DNA of 64,000 nucleotides from Halopiger xanaduensis SH-6 (GCF_000217715.1 NC_015666.1:124001-188000); one strand, 5' to 3'; counted from the stretch's first letter, positions 36,317 through 45,414 are shown. The notes: generated from the letters alone by a model not told the origin. Numbers and translations: made by a program.

Positions 36317-38482
36317 TCAGTCGTTATCGACGGGGCGACCGTCCGTATGCGGTTCCGATGCGCGCTCGGAGTCCCGTTCCTCGACCGTCGGCAGCGTAAA
36401 CGAGACGGTCGTTCCCTCGCCCGGTTCGGACTCGACCCAGATGTCGCCGCCGTGGCGTTCGACGATGCGCTCGCACAGCGCGAGTCCGATGCCGGTCCCG
36501 GAATGGGTGTCGCGGCTGTGGAGTCGCTGGAAGACGTCGAAGATGCGGTCCTGATCCTCGGGATCGATGCCGATCCCCTCGTCCGCGATCGAGACCGTCC
36601 ATCGGCGTCCGGACTGCTCGGCGGAGACGTGAATCCGCGGCGGCTCGTCGCCGCTGTACTGGATCGCGTTGGCGAGCACGTTCTGGAAGATTTGCCGTAG
36701 TTGCCCCCGGTCGCCATTGACGCGAGGGAGCGACTCGGCCGTGATCTCGGCGTCCGTTTCCTTTATTTTCACGCGAAGGTTGTCGCGAACGTCCGCGAGC
36801 ACCGCGTTCAGGTCGACCGGTTCGAACTCGTCGCCGCCCGTCTCGACGCGGGAGTACTGGAGCAGTCCCTCGATCATCTCGCGCATGCGGTCGGCGCCGT
36901 CGACGGCGAACGCGAGGAACTCCTCGCCGTCCGCGTCGAAGGCGTCGCCGTACCGGTTCTCGATCAGCCGGAGGTAGCTCGAGACCATCCGCAGGGGCTC
37001 TTGCAGGTCGTGTGAGGCCGCGTAGGCGAACTGCTCGAGCCGTTCGTTCGACTCCTCGAGGTCGGCGACCAGCGTCTCGAGTTCCGCCTGATACTGCTGG
37101 CGCTCGATCGCTTCGGCGAGGACGTTGGCGACGCTCTGGACGAAATTCACGTCCTCGTCGGTGAACGTTTTGCGCTCGGTGTCGTGGGTCCCCAGGATCC
37201 CCCACGGCTCGTCGGACGGGCCGATAACGGTACTGATACCGCTGCGGACGTCGTGGTCTCGGAGCAACGCGGGCCCGCCGAACCGGGCTTCCGTCTCGAT
37301 GTCCTCGACGACGATCGGGTGATCGTGTGCGAGGGTGTAGGCGGCCTGCGAATCCGCTTCGACGGCGGACACCGCCGCCTCGCCGACGATGCCGTCGTCC
37401 CACCCGACGCCCTGGCGGAGCAGGAGTTCGTCGCGCCTCGCGTCGAGATCTAGCACCTTGCAGTACTCGTTGTCGAGAACGACCGCCACCTGCCGGGCCG
37501 CTTCGTGCATGAGTTCGTCTAGGTCGTCGGTCTCGAGGGCCAGTTGCCCGAGGTCGGCCACGACCTGCTGTTGGCGCGCCCGCTGCTCGAGTTCCCGTTC
37601 GCGCTCCGTCCGCGCCGAGATGTCGCGGCCGATCCCCGCCAGCACCACCTCGCCCTCGGGCGTCTCGAGCGTCGAGGCTGCGTACTCGTAGGGGATCCGC
37701 TCGCCGTCTTTGGTGCGCAGTTCCGCCTCGACCTGGAGACTCCCGGTTTCGAACCCGCGTACGAGCGCGTTCTCGATCTGCTCGCGGTCCTCGGCGTCGA
37801 AGAAGTCGACGGCGTTCATCGACGCGACCTCCGCGTCCGAATAGCCCGTCACCGCACAGAGGCTCTCGTTCCACCGCTGCAGCGTGCCGTCCTTCTCGAT
37901 AACGTAGAAGATGTCGTGAATCGCGTTCAGCACGTGATCGGTGTACTCCCGGTAGTGCTCGAGTTGCTCGTTCGAGGTCGCGAGCCGCTCGTTGGCTCGC
38001 TCGAGTTCGTCGACCGTCTCCTCGAGTTCCGATTGCGTCACCTGAAGCTCCTCGTTTCGCTGCTCGAGTTCGCGCGTTCGCGTTTTGGCCTCCGCGTCGT
38101 GGAGTCCGACGGCGAAGCCGGCGACGCTGCCCAGCGCCGTCAGGATGAGGATCGTCGAGAAATCGTCGACGATCTCGCCGGGCTGGAGACTGTAGACGAC
38201 GAGGACGGTCCCCATCGCCCCGAAGCCGCCGAGACACCACGCCGCGATAGCGTCGTAAAACTCGGCGCGGATGTCGAACGCGGGTAAGCGGTAGCCGAAG
38301 TAGAGGAGCGCGAATCCGGGACCCGCGACGAGCAGCGATATGACGAGGACGTTTCCCAACGGCGTCTCCGCCGCAGTTCGCGCGACGGCCCATCCCGTAG
38401 TGAGCGCCACGTACGCCGCTCCGAGCGCGACGACGATTCGTCTCCCGCCGACGGCTGAGATGGGACGGTTCCAGATAGCCAC
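36317..38482 (-). CDS. Membrane sensor histidine kinase (TM-PAS-GAF-HisKA-HATPase)
   Basis: 721 aa. About four membrane helices to residue ~125, a coiled coil (TRELEQRNEELQVTQSELEE), a PAS domain (~185-295, IHDIFYVIEKDGTLQRWNES), a GAF domain (~305-460), a HisKA domain with phospho-acceptor His in YAASHDLQEPLRMV, and an ATPase domain (N box NVLANAIQYS, G1 DEGIGIDPEDQDRIF, G2 GTGIGLAL). No receiver domain and no adjacent response regulator. Its HisKA region is nearly identical to that of the kinase at 49761. Confidence 0.92.
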   Translation of the reverse strand: MAIWNRPISAVGGRRIVVALGAAYVALTTGWAVARTAAETPLGNVLVISLLVAGPGFALLYFGYRLPAFDIRAEFYDAIAAWCLGGFGAMGTVLVVYSLQPGEIVDDFSTILILTALGSVAGFAVGLHDAEAKTRTRELEQRNEELQVTQSELEETVDELERANERLATSNEQLEHYREYTDHVLNAIHDIFYVIEKDGTLQRWNESLCAVTGYSDAEVASMNAVDFFDAEDREQIENALVRGFETGSLQVEAELRTKDGERIPYEYAASTLETPEGEVVLAGIGRDISARTERERELEQRARQQQVVADLGQLALETDDLDELMHEAARQVAVVLDNEYCKVLDLDARRDELLLRQGVGWDDGIVGEAAVSAVEADSQAAYTLAHDHPIVVEDIETEARFGGPALLRDHDVRSGISTVIGPSDEPWGILGTHDTERKTFTDEDVNFVQSVANVLAEAIERQQYQAELETLVADLEESNERLEQFAYAASHDLQEPLRMVSSYLRLIENRYGDAFDADGEEFLAFAVDGADRMREMIEGLLQYSRVETGGDEFEPVDLNAVLADVRDNLRVKIKETDAEITAESLPRVNGDRGQLRQIFQNVLANAIQYSGDEPPRIHVSAEQSGRRWTVSIADEGIGIDPEDQDRIFDVFQRLHSRDTHSGTGIGLALCERIVERHGGDIWVESEPGEGTTVSFTLPTVEERDSERASEPHTDGRPVDND

Positions 38483-38701
38483 GAGTACTCATGGGGCGAC
38501 CGTCACCATGAGAATTGTGGCGTTCTGCTAACGCAATTGACGGTATCAGCCCCGAGAGCGGCCGTATTGATACTCGAGTGATACGTGGTACGTAGTCCCG
38601 GGCGACTGTGCGTCCGGTTTTGCCGCGCGGTAATAGAGTGCGAGCGAGTCGAACCGGCCACTCGGAGCGAGCGCAGTGCGGGCGGCGAGCGAGCCGCGGC
38701 G

Positions 38702-38869
38702 TCAGCTTCGCAGCCAGACTCTGGGATGTTCGTCGCGAAGGTGATCCTGATACCGCTTGATCAGCTTCGGATAGGAACTCGCGACCCCGTACCACTCGCA
38801 GTGGTCGCACTCTCGGTCGACCGCGTCGGTTGCGTTCCGAACGTAGCTCCCTCGTCGATGCATACGCAT
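38702..38869 (-). CDS. 55-aa zinc-finger-like protein
   Basis: Encodes 55 residues from the ATG giving MRMHRRGSYVRNATDAV. One finger-like pattern is seen: CDHC, then about 19 residues, then a histidine pair (HLRDEH) and a C-terminal VWLRS. The family is common in haloarchaea and unassigned. A TATA-like GCTATAGC (38887-38894) about 22 nt upstream fits a leaderless mRNA. Confidence 0.7.
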   Translation of the reverse strand: MRMHRRGSYVRNATDAVDRECDHCEWYGVASSYPKLIKRYQDHLRDEHPRVWLRS

Positions 38870-39062
38870 CGTCGCTCTACCGCGAGGCTATAGCTCTTCC
38901 GGCTCCGGATCCGGCCCCAGCTCGTCTGGCCCGCCCCGTTCGATCCCCGACCGCCGCGCGAGTCCGCCGGCGCTGCAGTCGAGACCGGGACGCTCGAGCG
39001 CGAGGACGGCCGGGACCGCGCACGGAGAAACGGATATCCCGTCGCCCGACGTAGCAGATTCT

Positions 39063-39221
39063 ATGTGCCAGTACTGCAGCTACACCTACCACGACGGCTG
39101 GACGGGGCTCCTCGAGTACGACGACGTCTATCAGGACGCCCTCCCCGACCGGACGGCGGACCGGTCGACCCACGGCTTTCACGAGTCGTGGGAGGAACTC
39201 AGCGAGCAACTGGAGTCGTAG
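39063..39221 (+). CDS. 52-aa CxxC protein
   Basis: 52 aa starting MCQYCSYTYHDGWTGLLE and ending in an acidic helix. A C2-x2-C5 pair at the very N terminus could bind metal with H10 or the later histidines. A TATA box GGATATCC (about 39032-39039) is spaced for a leaderless transcript. It is convergent with the CobW-like gene, 15 bp away. Function unknown. Confidence 0.68.
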   Translation: MCQYCSYTYHDGWTGLLEYDDVYQDALPDRTADRSTHGFHESWEELSEQLES

Positions 39222-39236
39222 TCGCGGGGCGGCCGG

Positions 39237-40373
39237 CTACAGCGGGAACGGATCGGCCGCGTCCGTCGCCTCCGCCGCGTCCGGTTTGTCACCCTCGAGG
39301 AGACACGCCTCGAGTTCGTCGCGAATCCGCTCCTCGTCCATCTCCCGGCCGATGAACACCAACTGCGTCCCGCGGTCGTCGTCCGGCCGCCACTCGCCGA
39401 TCGGGCCGGCGCTGACCGACGGCCCGGCCTGGCTGACGCCGATCACCTCCTCGCGGTTCGCGACGTAACAGACGCCCTTGGCGCGGACGATCGAGCCGTC
39501 CCACTCCTCGAGCCAGTCCGCGAGCCGCTCCGGATGGAACGGGCGGTCGGAACGGAAGACGAACGACGAGACGCCGTGGCGGTCGGCGGCCGTTTCCGCG
39601 GCGTCGTGCTCGTCGTGATCGTCGGGTTCGGCGCCGTGACCGTGTCCCTCTCCGCGCAGGTGGCGCTTCCACCCCTGCGAGCGTTTCGCCGCCTCGAAAT
39701 CGAACCGGCCGGTGTCGAGGATGACGTCCGGATCGACCTCGGAATAGGTCGTTCGAAGCCGCTTCGCCCGCGGCTGGAGCTGCTCGACGACCGCCTCGAT
39801 CTCCTCGAGGACGTCGTCGGGGACCATGTCGGTCTTGTTCAAGAGGAGGACGTCGCAGAACTCGATGCCCTCGACGAGGACGTCGCTCAGCGGCCGGTCG
39901 GTGTCCGGTTGGGCGCCCTCGGGCAGCGCCGCGCCGGCGTCGAACTCCTTCCAGAACCCGTACGTATCGAGAACGGTCACCATCGTATCCAGCCGAAAGC
40001 GATTCGTCGGGTCGACGTCGCTGTCCTCGGTCCCCTCGGTGAACACCTGCGCGACGGGGATCGGTTCGCTGATCCCCGAGGACTCGACCAGCAGGTAGTC
40101 GAACGCCCGGCTCTCCGCGAGTTCGGCCGCCTCTGTGAGGAGGTCGTCCTGCAACCGACAGCAGATGCAGCCGTTCGAGAGGTCGACGATTCCCTCGTCC
40201 TCGTTTTCTCGCGCGATGAGATCCGCGTCGACGTTTACCTCGCCCATGTCGTTGACGATCACCGCGATCCGTCGGTCGCCCGGGTTCGAAAGCACGCGGT
40301 TGAGCAGCGTCGTCTTCCCCGCGCCGAGGTAGCCGCTGACGACGGTGACGGGAATTCGGTCATTCGACACCAT
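39237..40373 (-). CDS. CobW/COG0523 family metal-chaperone GTPase
   Basis: 378 aa. P-loop G14-x-x-GAGKT (GYLGAGKTTLL), the metal-binding C69-x-C71-C72 motif (GCICC) and the guanine motif LLNKTDMV. A His/Asp-rich loop (GHGHGAEPDDHDEHD) precedes the CobW C-terminal domain (~265-355). COG0523 proteins hand over zinc or cobalt; the nearby ArsR-type gene may regulate it. Confidence 0.92.
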   Translation of the reverse strand: MVSNDRIPVTVVSGYLGAGKTTLLNRVLSNPGDRRIAVIVNDMGEVNVDADLIARENEDEGIVDLSNGCICCRLQDDLLTEAAELAESRAFDYLLVESSGISEPIPVAQVFTEGTEDSDVDPTNRFRLDTMVTVLDTYGFWKEFDAGAALPEGAQPDTDRPLSDVLVEGIEFCDVLLLNKTDMVPDDVLEEIEAVVEQLQPRAKRLRTTYSEVDPDVILDTGRFDFEAAKRSQGWKRHLRGEGHGHGAEPDDHDEHDAAETAADRHGVSSFVFRSDRPFHPERLADWLEEWDGSIVRAKGVCYVANREEVIGVSQAGPSVSAGPIGEWRPDDDRGTQLVFIGREMDEERIRDELEACLLEGDKPDAAEATDAADPFPL

Positions 40374-40499
40374 GTGATACCGTCTACCACTACGGGACCG
40401 ACTCTAAATGCTCGGCCCGATCACACCGACAGTCACCCGACCGAGACAGTTATCCTGCGAGAGACGCGCTCGAGCGTTCCGCGGACCGACGACTCTAGC

Positions 40500-40796
40500 T
40501 TAGCGGTTCGGCGCATCCCCATCGACGTCGTCGGCCTGCAGGACGAACGTCCGTTCGGGCGGCGGCGCGATCTGTAACTCGACGGCCGCAGTCAGTTCGT
40601 AGTACTTCCGGTTGCCCCGCATGTAGTGGTCGACCAGCCCGGCCTCTTCGAGCGTCGAGAGGTGGTGGACGGCCGTCTTCCCGTCCATTCCGGTCGCCTC
40701 CGCGAGTTCGGTGACGTACTTCGGTTCCCGGGAGAGTTCGCGGAGGATCTCGAGGCGCGTGCCGTTTCCTAACGCCTCGATGAGGGTCAGCGACAT
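40500..40796 (-). CDS. ArsR-like winged-helix regulator
   Basis: 98 aa. A single winged helix: LGNGTRLEILRELSREPKYV, then TELAEATGMDGKTAVHHLST and the wing YMRGNRKYYEL. No cysteine pair that would show metal sensing. It lies 127 bp upstream of, and parallel to, the CobW-like gene, so it may regulate that gene or amphi-Trp across the divergent promoter. Confidence 0.88.
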   Translation of the reverse strand: MSLTLIEALGNGTRLEILRELSREPKYVTELAEATGMDGKTAVHHLSTLEEAGLVDHYMRGNRKYYELTAAVELQIAPPPERTFVLQADDVDGDAPNR

Positions 40797-40880
40797 GCCA
40801 CCCCCTTCGACGGCCGCCTTGAGAAGGATTTCGCCGGTACGGACCGCGTACCTACACGAGTTCCTGTACGTTGGTGCAGG

Positions 40881-40886
40881 TTTATG
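40881..40886 (+). promoter_or_regulatory. TATA box of the amphi-Trp gene (leaderless)
   Basis: TTTATG centred 27 nt before the ATG at 40911; predicted transcript start falls on the start codon. Confidence 0.55.
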
Positions 40887-40910
40887 CCGCCGACCGTGGT
40901 ACGAACTCTC

Positions 40911-41213
40911 ATGTCCGATCGGGTCAACATCCCCGAGGATCGGGACCGCGACCGGCGCACGATCACCGACGGGTTCTTCGAGCGAGAAGTGTACCTCTCG
41001 CGGACGGAAACCGCCGCCTTCCTCCGCGATCTCGCGGACCAGCTCGAGGCCGACACGCGGGTGACGATCACGGGCGACGACTGGGAGATCCCCTTCGAGT
41101 ACCGCGATCCGATCGAGGTCGAGATCGAGTTCACGGCCCAGCGCGAGCGCGAACTCGAGTTGGAACTCGAGTTCAGCGAGGCCAGCGGCGGGTCGGATCT
41201 TTCGGTTCGATAG
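40911..41213 (+). CDS. Amphi-Trp domain protein
   Basis: 100 aa. An amphi-Trp domain: the VYLSRTETAAFLRDLADQLE helix, TITGDDWEIPFEYRDPIEVE strand with the conserved Trp, and the Glu-rich final strand ELELELEF. The function of this family is unknown. Its stop codon lies inside the octamer repeat described next. Confidence 0.85.
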   Translation: MSDRVNIPEDRDRDRRTITDGFFEREVYLSRTETAAFLRDLADQLEADTRVTITGDDWEIPFEYRDPIEVEIEFTAQRERELELELEFSEASGGSDLSVR

Positions 41214-41264
41214 TTCGGTAGCTCAATAGCTCGATAGTTCGGTAGTCCGGTAGTTCGATAGGCT
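41209..41264 (+). repeat. Seven degenerate 8-bp tandem repeats
   Basis: Units GATAGTTC, GGTAGCTC, AATAGCTC, GATAGTTC, GGTAGTCC, GGTAGTTC and GATAGGCT follow head to tail (consensus RRTAGYYC). The array begins at the amphi-Trp stop codon (TAG in the first unit) and ends 29 bp before the YqeC-like gene. Confidence 0.75.
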
Positions 41265-41293
41265 CACGGTCCTCGCCGGCGAACGCGGGCGTA

Positions 41294-42181
41294 ATGACGC
41301 CAGCCGAGGCCCTCTGCGTCGCCGTCGACGAGGCAGACGGAGCGAAGGAGCAACGGGAGCAGGTACGGTTCGATCCGACCGCCGCAGTCGCCGTCGTCGG
41401 CGCCGGCGGCAAGAAGACCACGCTGTACACCCTCGCCGAGCAACTCGAGCGGGCCGTCGTCACCGCGTCGGTTCGCATTCCGATCTTCGACTCCGCCGTG
41501 AGCCGCGTCGCCGTGACCGAGTCGCCCCTCGAGGCGCTTCGGTCGGCCGAGCCGGCGGATTTCCCCCTCGGGCTCGTGCCCGAACGGGAGGGCGACTCGC
41601 GCTACCTCGGCTACGACACCGTCGCCGTCGACCGGATCATCGAGGCTCACGACGGCCCGGTACTGATCAAGGCCGACGGAGCCCGCATGCGCGAGTTCAA
41701 GGCGCCGAACGACCGGGAACCCCAAATTCCGTCGGCGACGGACGTCGTCGTCCCGATCGCCAGCGCCCACGTCGTCGGCGAACCGCTCACCGACGAGGTC
41801 GTCCACCGCCCGGAACGGGTCGCAGCCGTCGCTGCCGATACGGGACTGGACATCGAGGTGGGGGACGTCATCGAACCGGTACACGTCGCGGCCGTCCTCG
41901 CCAGCGAGCAGGGGGGACTGAAGGGAGCGCCCGAAGGCGCGGCCGTCGTTCCGCTGGTCAACAAGGTCGACGACGCCGACGACGAGGCGGTCGCTCGCGA
42001 CATCGCGAGCGCGTTCTACGAGCAGTTCGAGGGCCTCGAGCGAGGGGGAGAACGAGAGCGGGAGCAAGACGACGGTGACGCCGGCATCACGGTCGATCTG
42101 GACGCGAACGGTCGACGGGCGCTCGTTCCCTACGTCGTCCTCGCGCGGATGGCCGAGGGGGTCGTCGTCGATCGCGTCTGA
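41294..42181 (+). CDS. yqeC: YqeC family selenium-cofactor/molybdenum-hydroxylase accessory protein
   Basis: 295 aa. A P-loop-like motif GAGGKKTT (36-43), then IKADGARMREFKAPNDREPQ and ADFPLGLVPEREGDSRYLGY, which are diagnostic of the YqeC family. YqeC is associated with selenium-dependent molybdenum hydroxylases in bacteria. No such hydroxylase lies here, so substrate and partner are open. A charged linker with REREQDD sits near the C terminus. Confidence 0.86.
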   Translation: MTPAEALCVAVDEADGAKEQREQVRFDPTAAVAVVGAGGKKTTLYTLAEQLERAVVTASVRIPIFDSAVSRVAVTESPLEALRSAEPADFPLGLVPEREGDSRYLGYDTVAVDRIIEAHDGPVLIKADGARMREFKAPNDREPQIPSATDVVVPIASAHVVGEPLTDEVVHRPERVAAVAADTGLDIEVGDVIEPVHVAAVLASEQGGLKGAPEGAAVVPLVNKVDDADDEAVARDIASAFYEQFEGLERGGEREREQDDGDAGITVDLDANGRRALVPYVVLARMAEGVVVDRV

Positions 42182-42262
42182 GGGACGCCGGGGAAGGAGA
42201 GGGCCGCCCAGCCCGAGGCGACGCCGTGATAGGGCCCTGGCGCTAATCGCGACGTACTACCA

Positions 42263-42904
42263 ATGCCGACGAGCGACTCGAACGGATCCCCGGACGAGCC
42301 GGACGGAGAAACCGACACGGGCAGCGGCGCCGATACGGAGTCCGACGAACTCCCCGACGACGTCGTCGACGACGCCGAACGACTCGCCCACCTCGAGCGA
42401 GCGGCGGTCGACGACAACGAGGCGGACGCCTACGCCGAGCGGCGCGACGACATTCTCGAGGACCACGATTTCACGTCTCGGATCCGCGAGGAAGACGACG
42501 CGACGCTCGTGCTCCACCCCGAGGAGTGGCACGACGACGAGGCCGGCGTCATCAGAACCGACCGGATCGACGACCTCTCGCGGGCCGTCGAAATTCCGCT
42601 CGAGGGGACCGGCGATCCGGACGACTGGGACGACGTCGACGAACACAACCGCGAACTCGTCGCCGCAGTCAGAGAGGAGCACGGCGACGTCCACGGCGCT
42701 AACGCCGAAACGCTGGCCGATTTCGTCGGCAACCACTACGCGAAGCCGATCGAATCGCTCACGGGATCGGAACTCCGGGAGTTTCGGACCGACTACTACG
42801 TCCGCAATGCGTGGCCGTCAGAAAAACAGCAGGACGTGATCGACGAATCGATCGCGCTCGTGTACGACGCGGCCGACGAGCCGGTGCCCGAATTCGACTC
42901 GTAG
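42263..42904 (+). CDS. Haloarchaeal rnhA-operon-type protein (DUF7108-like)
   Basis: 213 aa. An acidic N-terminal tail leads into LPDDVVDDAERLAHLERAAV, ERRDDILEDHDFTSRIREED and LVLHPEEWHDD, the pattern of the haloarchaeal rnhA operon protein. No rnhA gene adjoins it here. Function unknown. Confidence 0.75.
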   Translation: MPTSDSNGSPDEPDGETDTGSGADTESDELPDDVVDDAERLAHLERAAVDDNEADAYAERRDDILEDHDFTSRIREEDDATLVLHPEEWHDDEAGVIRTDRIDDLSRAVEIPLEGTGDPDDWDDVDEHNRELVAAVREEHGDVHGANAETLADFVGNHYAKPIESLTGSELREFRTDYYVRNAWPSEKQQDVIDESIALVYDAADEPVPEFDS

Positions 42905-42962
42905 GCCGCATCAGGTCGCTCGCGATTCGTCGCTGGTGGTCGTCGAACCGCTGTCGTCGATC

Positions 42963-43328
42963 TTAGTTCTCGAGACTCTCGTCGACGATCTCGCGGATCT
43001 CGTCCGCGCGATCCTCGCCCGTGACGACCTTCGAGAGCGTCCAGCGGACGCCGTCGAGGACGGCCTCGTAGCCGTCGTCGGTCAGCGAGTACTGGTTCGT
43101 TCGCTTGTCGAGTTCGCTCTTCTCGACCAGGCCGAGTTCGACGAGCTCGTCGAGGTTCGGGTAGAGACGACCGTGGTTGACCTCGGTCCCGTAGTACTCC
43201 TCGAGTTCTCGCTTGATCGCCAGGCCGTACATCGGCTCCTTGGCGAGGATGACGAGGATATTCGTCTGGAATGCGGTAAGTTCGCGTGCGATGCCCTGTT
43301 CGCCGGTGATTGATTGTGCCTCTGACAT
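42963..43328 (-). CDS. PadR family transcriptional regulator
   Basis: 121 aa. A PadR-type winged helix: TAFQTNILVILAKEPMYGLA, IKRELEEYYGTEVNHGRLYP and the wing DKRTNQYSLTDDG, then a dimerisation helix. A minus-strand TATA box (TTAAATA, 43351-43358) is 26 nt before the ATG, so the mRNA is probably leaderless. Targets unknown. Confidence 0.93.
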   Translation of the reverse strand: MSEAQSITGEQGIARELTAFQTNILVILAKEPMYGLAIKRELEEYYGTEVNHGRLYPNLDELVELGLVEKSELDKRTNQYSLTDDGYEAVLDGVRWTLSKVVTGEDRADEIREIVDESLEN

Positions 43329-43350
43329 ACGTGTGCAAATGTCACCAGAC

Positions 43351-43358
43351 TATTTAAG
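43351..43358 (-). promoter_or_regulatory. TATA box of the padR gene (leaderless)
   Basis: CTTAAATA on the minus strand, centred about 26 nt upstream of the ATG at 43328. Confidence 0.6.
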
Positions 43359-43529
43359 ACTTGCCAACCATTCAGTGGTATCAGTCAGCTAGACATCGAT
43401 ACCCCGATGGCGCAGTAGTGGACGGTTACTGTCGTCCAATACGTGTCTTTCGGCTGTCTGGTGGCCGTCACATGTAAGTGAGAATCGATTACGAAAGTAC
43501 TTTTTGATCGACCGTGGAGTCTCACGTAC

Positions 43530-44063
43530 ATGGTCAACCTCTGGGAAGACCTCGAGACTGGACCGAATCCGCCGGAAGAGATCTACGCCGTCGTCGAGTG
43601 TCTCAAGGGCGAGCGCAACAAGTACGAGTACGACAAGGACGTTCCGGGCGTCGTGCTGGACCGCGTGCTCCACAGCAACGTCCACTACCCCTCCGACTAC
43701 GGGTTCATCCCGCAGTCGTACTACGACGACGAGGACCCCTTCGACGTCCTCGTCCTCGTCGAGGATCAGACGTTCCCGGGCTGCGTCATCGAGGCCCGTC
43801 CCGTCGCCCTGATGAAGATGGACGACGACGGCGAGCAGGACGACAAGGTCATCGCCGTCCCCAGCGAGGACCCCCGATACGACCACATCGAGGACCTCGA
43901 GGACATCCCGCAGCAGCAACTCGACGAGATCGACGAGTTCTTCGCGACCTACAAGAACTTGGAGGAGGGCAAGGAAGTCGAGACGCAGGGCTGGGAGGAC
44001 AAACAGGCTGCCTACGACGCGATCGAGCACGCCCAGGAGCTCTACGAAGAGAACTTCCAGTAA
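43530..44063 (+). CDS. ppa: Inorganic pyrophosphatase (family I)
   Basis: 177 aa. Hydrolyses pyrophosphate to phosphate and drives biosynthetic reactions. The active-site signature DEDPFDVLVL and the substrate segment YPSDYGFIPQSY are intact, as is DDKVIAVPSEDP. Length matches the family. An AT-rich tract upstream (around 43494-43508) may be its promoter. Confidence 0.96.
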   Translation: MVNLWEDLETGPNPPEEIYAVVECLKGERNKYEYDKDVPGVVLDRVLHSNVHYPSDYGFIPQSYYDDEDPFDVLVLVEDQTFPGCVIEARPVALMKMDDDGEQDDKVIAVPSEDPRYDHIEDLEDIPQQQLDEIDEFFATYKNLEEGKEVETQGWEDKQAAYDAIEHAQELYEENFQ

Positions 44064-44088
44064 CCGCTCGAATCGTCTCCGAAACTCG

Positions 44089-44931
44089 TTATTCGTTTTC
44101 GTCCGGTTTGACGGTCTCGTCGGCCAGCGCCGCCAGCGCGTCGAACCGATCGATCATGTCGACCGTTTCGTCGTGAGCCGCCAATGACACCCCGTCCCGG
44201 TAGGCTCGCCGAAACGCGATCCGTTCGCGGATGCCGGGCCCCGGCGAGTCGTCTCGCTCGAGGTGACTCGAGCGGGCGAACCCCGGAAGGAACCGGTCGA
44301 ACTGGCTGTCCTCGAGCGCCTCGAGGACGCGCCGTTCCTCGTTGTCCCCCTTGACGCGGTTAGGGACGATCGCGAGGATTTCGATCGGGTCCGAGTCGGG
44401 AAGGCGATCCGAGAGCGGAAACAGCTGGTTCGTCACCGTTCGCACCAGCGCGTCGGCGCTCGGTTTCGACAGCTGCATCGGCAACACGGCTCGCCGCGTC
44501 GCGACCAGCGCCGCGTCGGCGAGCGGGCCGATCGTCGGCGGCGCGTCGAAGACGATCCAGTCGTACCGGTCCGACAGCGGACGGACGAGCGAGCGGTAGA
44601 GTTTCGCTTCGCCGTCGTCGGCCGTCTGGATCGTCGCGCTGACCTGGTGGAGCGCCGCGTTCGAGGGGACGAGATCGACGCCCCACGGCTCGGTGTCCGT
44701 CCGGAGCAGATCGCTCGCGGAGGACGGATCGTCCGGATCGAGGACGTGTGCCAGGTGGGTATCGGCGGTGTAGGCGTCGCCGCAGCCGAGCGCCTCCGTC
44801 GCGCTCCCTTGCGGATCGACGTCGACGAGCACCACCTCGTGGCCGCGGGCCGCGAGCCGATCGGCCAGGTTGGTCGCGATCGTCGTTTTGCCGACGCCGC
44901 CCTTCTGTAACATGACGGTGAGTCCGTTCAT
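44089..44931 (-). CDS. ParA/Soj family ATPase, orphan
   Basis: 280 aa from the ATG giving MNGLTVMLQKGGVGKTT. The deviant Walker A (KGGVGKTT), ATNLADRLAARGHEVVLVDVD and PQGSATEALG are typical of ParA-type partitioning ATPases; IVFDAPPTIGPL is the switch II region. No parB-like gene adjoins. A minus-strand TATA box (TTTTATATC, about 44996-45004) gives a leader of some 40 nt. Confidence 0.93.
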   Translation of the reverse strand: MNGLTVMLQKGGVGKTTIATNLADRLAARGHEVVLVDVDPQGSATEALGCGDAYTADTHLAHVLDPDDPSSASDLLRTDTEPWGVDLVPSNAALHQVSATIQTADDGEAKLYRSLVRPLSDRYDWIVFDAPPTIGPLADAALVATRRAVLPMQLSKPSADALVRTVTNQLFPLSDRLPDSDPIEILAIVPNRVKGDNEERRVLEALEDSQFDRFLPGFARSSHLERDDSPGPGIRERIAFRRAYRDGVSLAAHDETVDMIDRFDALAALADETVKPDENE

Positions 44932-45077
44932 CTCGAGTGTCCCTCGTACGCCGCTCCTGGGTTCGAACGCGTACACCGCCCTCCACTCGCGTGTTTGATA
45001 TAAAACTGATCGCCCCACGACCGGATACCCGCCAGTTATCCCGCCGCCGGGGTCACATGCATTATGAGCATGGGTAA

Positions 45078-45084
45078 TTTTATT
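45078..45084 (+). promoter_or_regulatory. TATA box of the 41-aa gene
   Basis: TTTTATT centred about 31 nt before the ATG at 45112, consistent with a leader of a few nucleotides at most. Confidence 0.5.
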
Positions 45085-45111
45085 GGGGAACGTGACGTAC
45101 GTGTATCTGTT

Positions 45112-45237
45112 ATGGCAGCATCCACGCCCTCCGCTCACGACGCGCCCGAATCGTCCGACGGCGTCGGGATCGACCACCTGACGGTCGTCCCTGCGAACTT
45201 CGAGCCGCCCGCGGACGACGGCGAACGCGACGACTAA
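45112..45237 (+). CDS. 41-aa acidic small protein divergent from parA
   Basis: 41 residues, MAASTPSAHDAPESSDGVGI at the N terminus, ending in GERDD. An in-frame ATG at 45064 lies upstream of the TATA box, so 45112 is preferred. It is divergent from the orphan parA gene and shares its short upstream region. No family recognised. Confidence 0.5.
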   Translation: MAASTPSAHDAPESSDGVGIDHLTVVPANFEPPADDGERDD

Positions 45238-45414
45238 TCGCGGGTTGCCCCATCGCCTCGAGTCGCCGGTCGCCGCGGCGATTTAGATCCGAATCGTCCT
45301 ACCCGTCGTAGCCCGTCATCCCTGGCCACCCAGACCACGTTATTCGGTGGCACACCCTCTCAAAAGAGTGTCTCGAAACGAACCTTCTTGTATGCGCTCG
45401 AACAACCACCGCCT

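Noticed and set aside
41209-41264. CRISPR array
   Set aside because: Units are 8 bp with no spacers and no cas genes are in the window.
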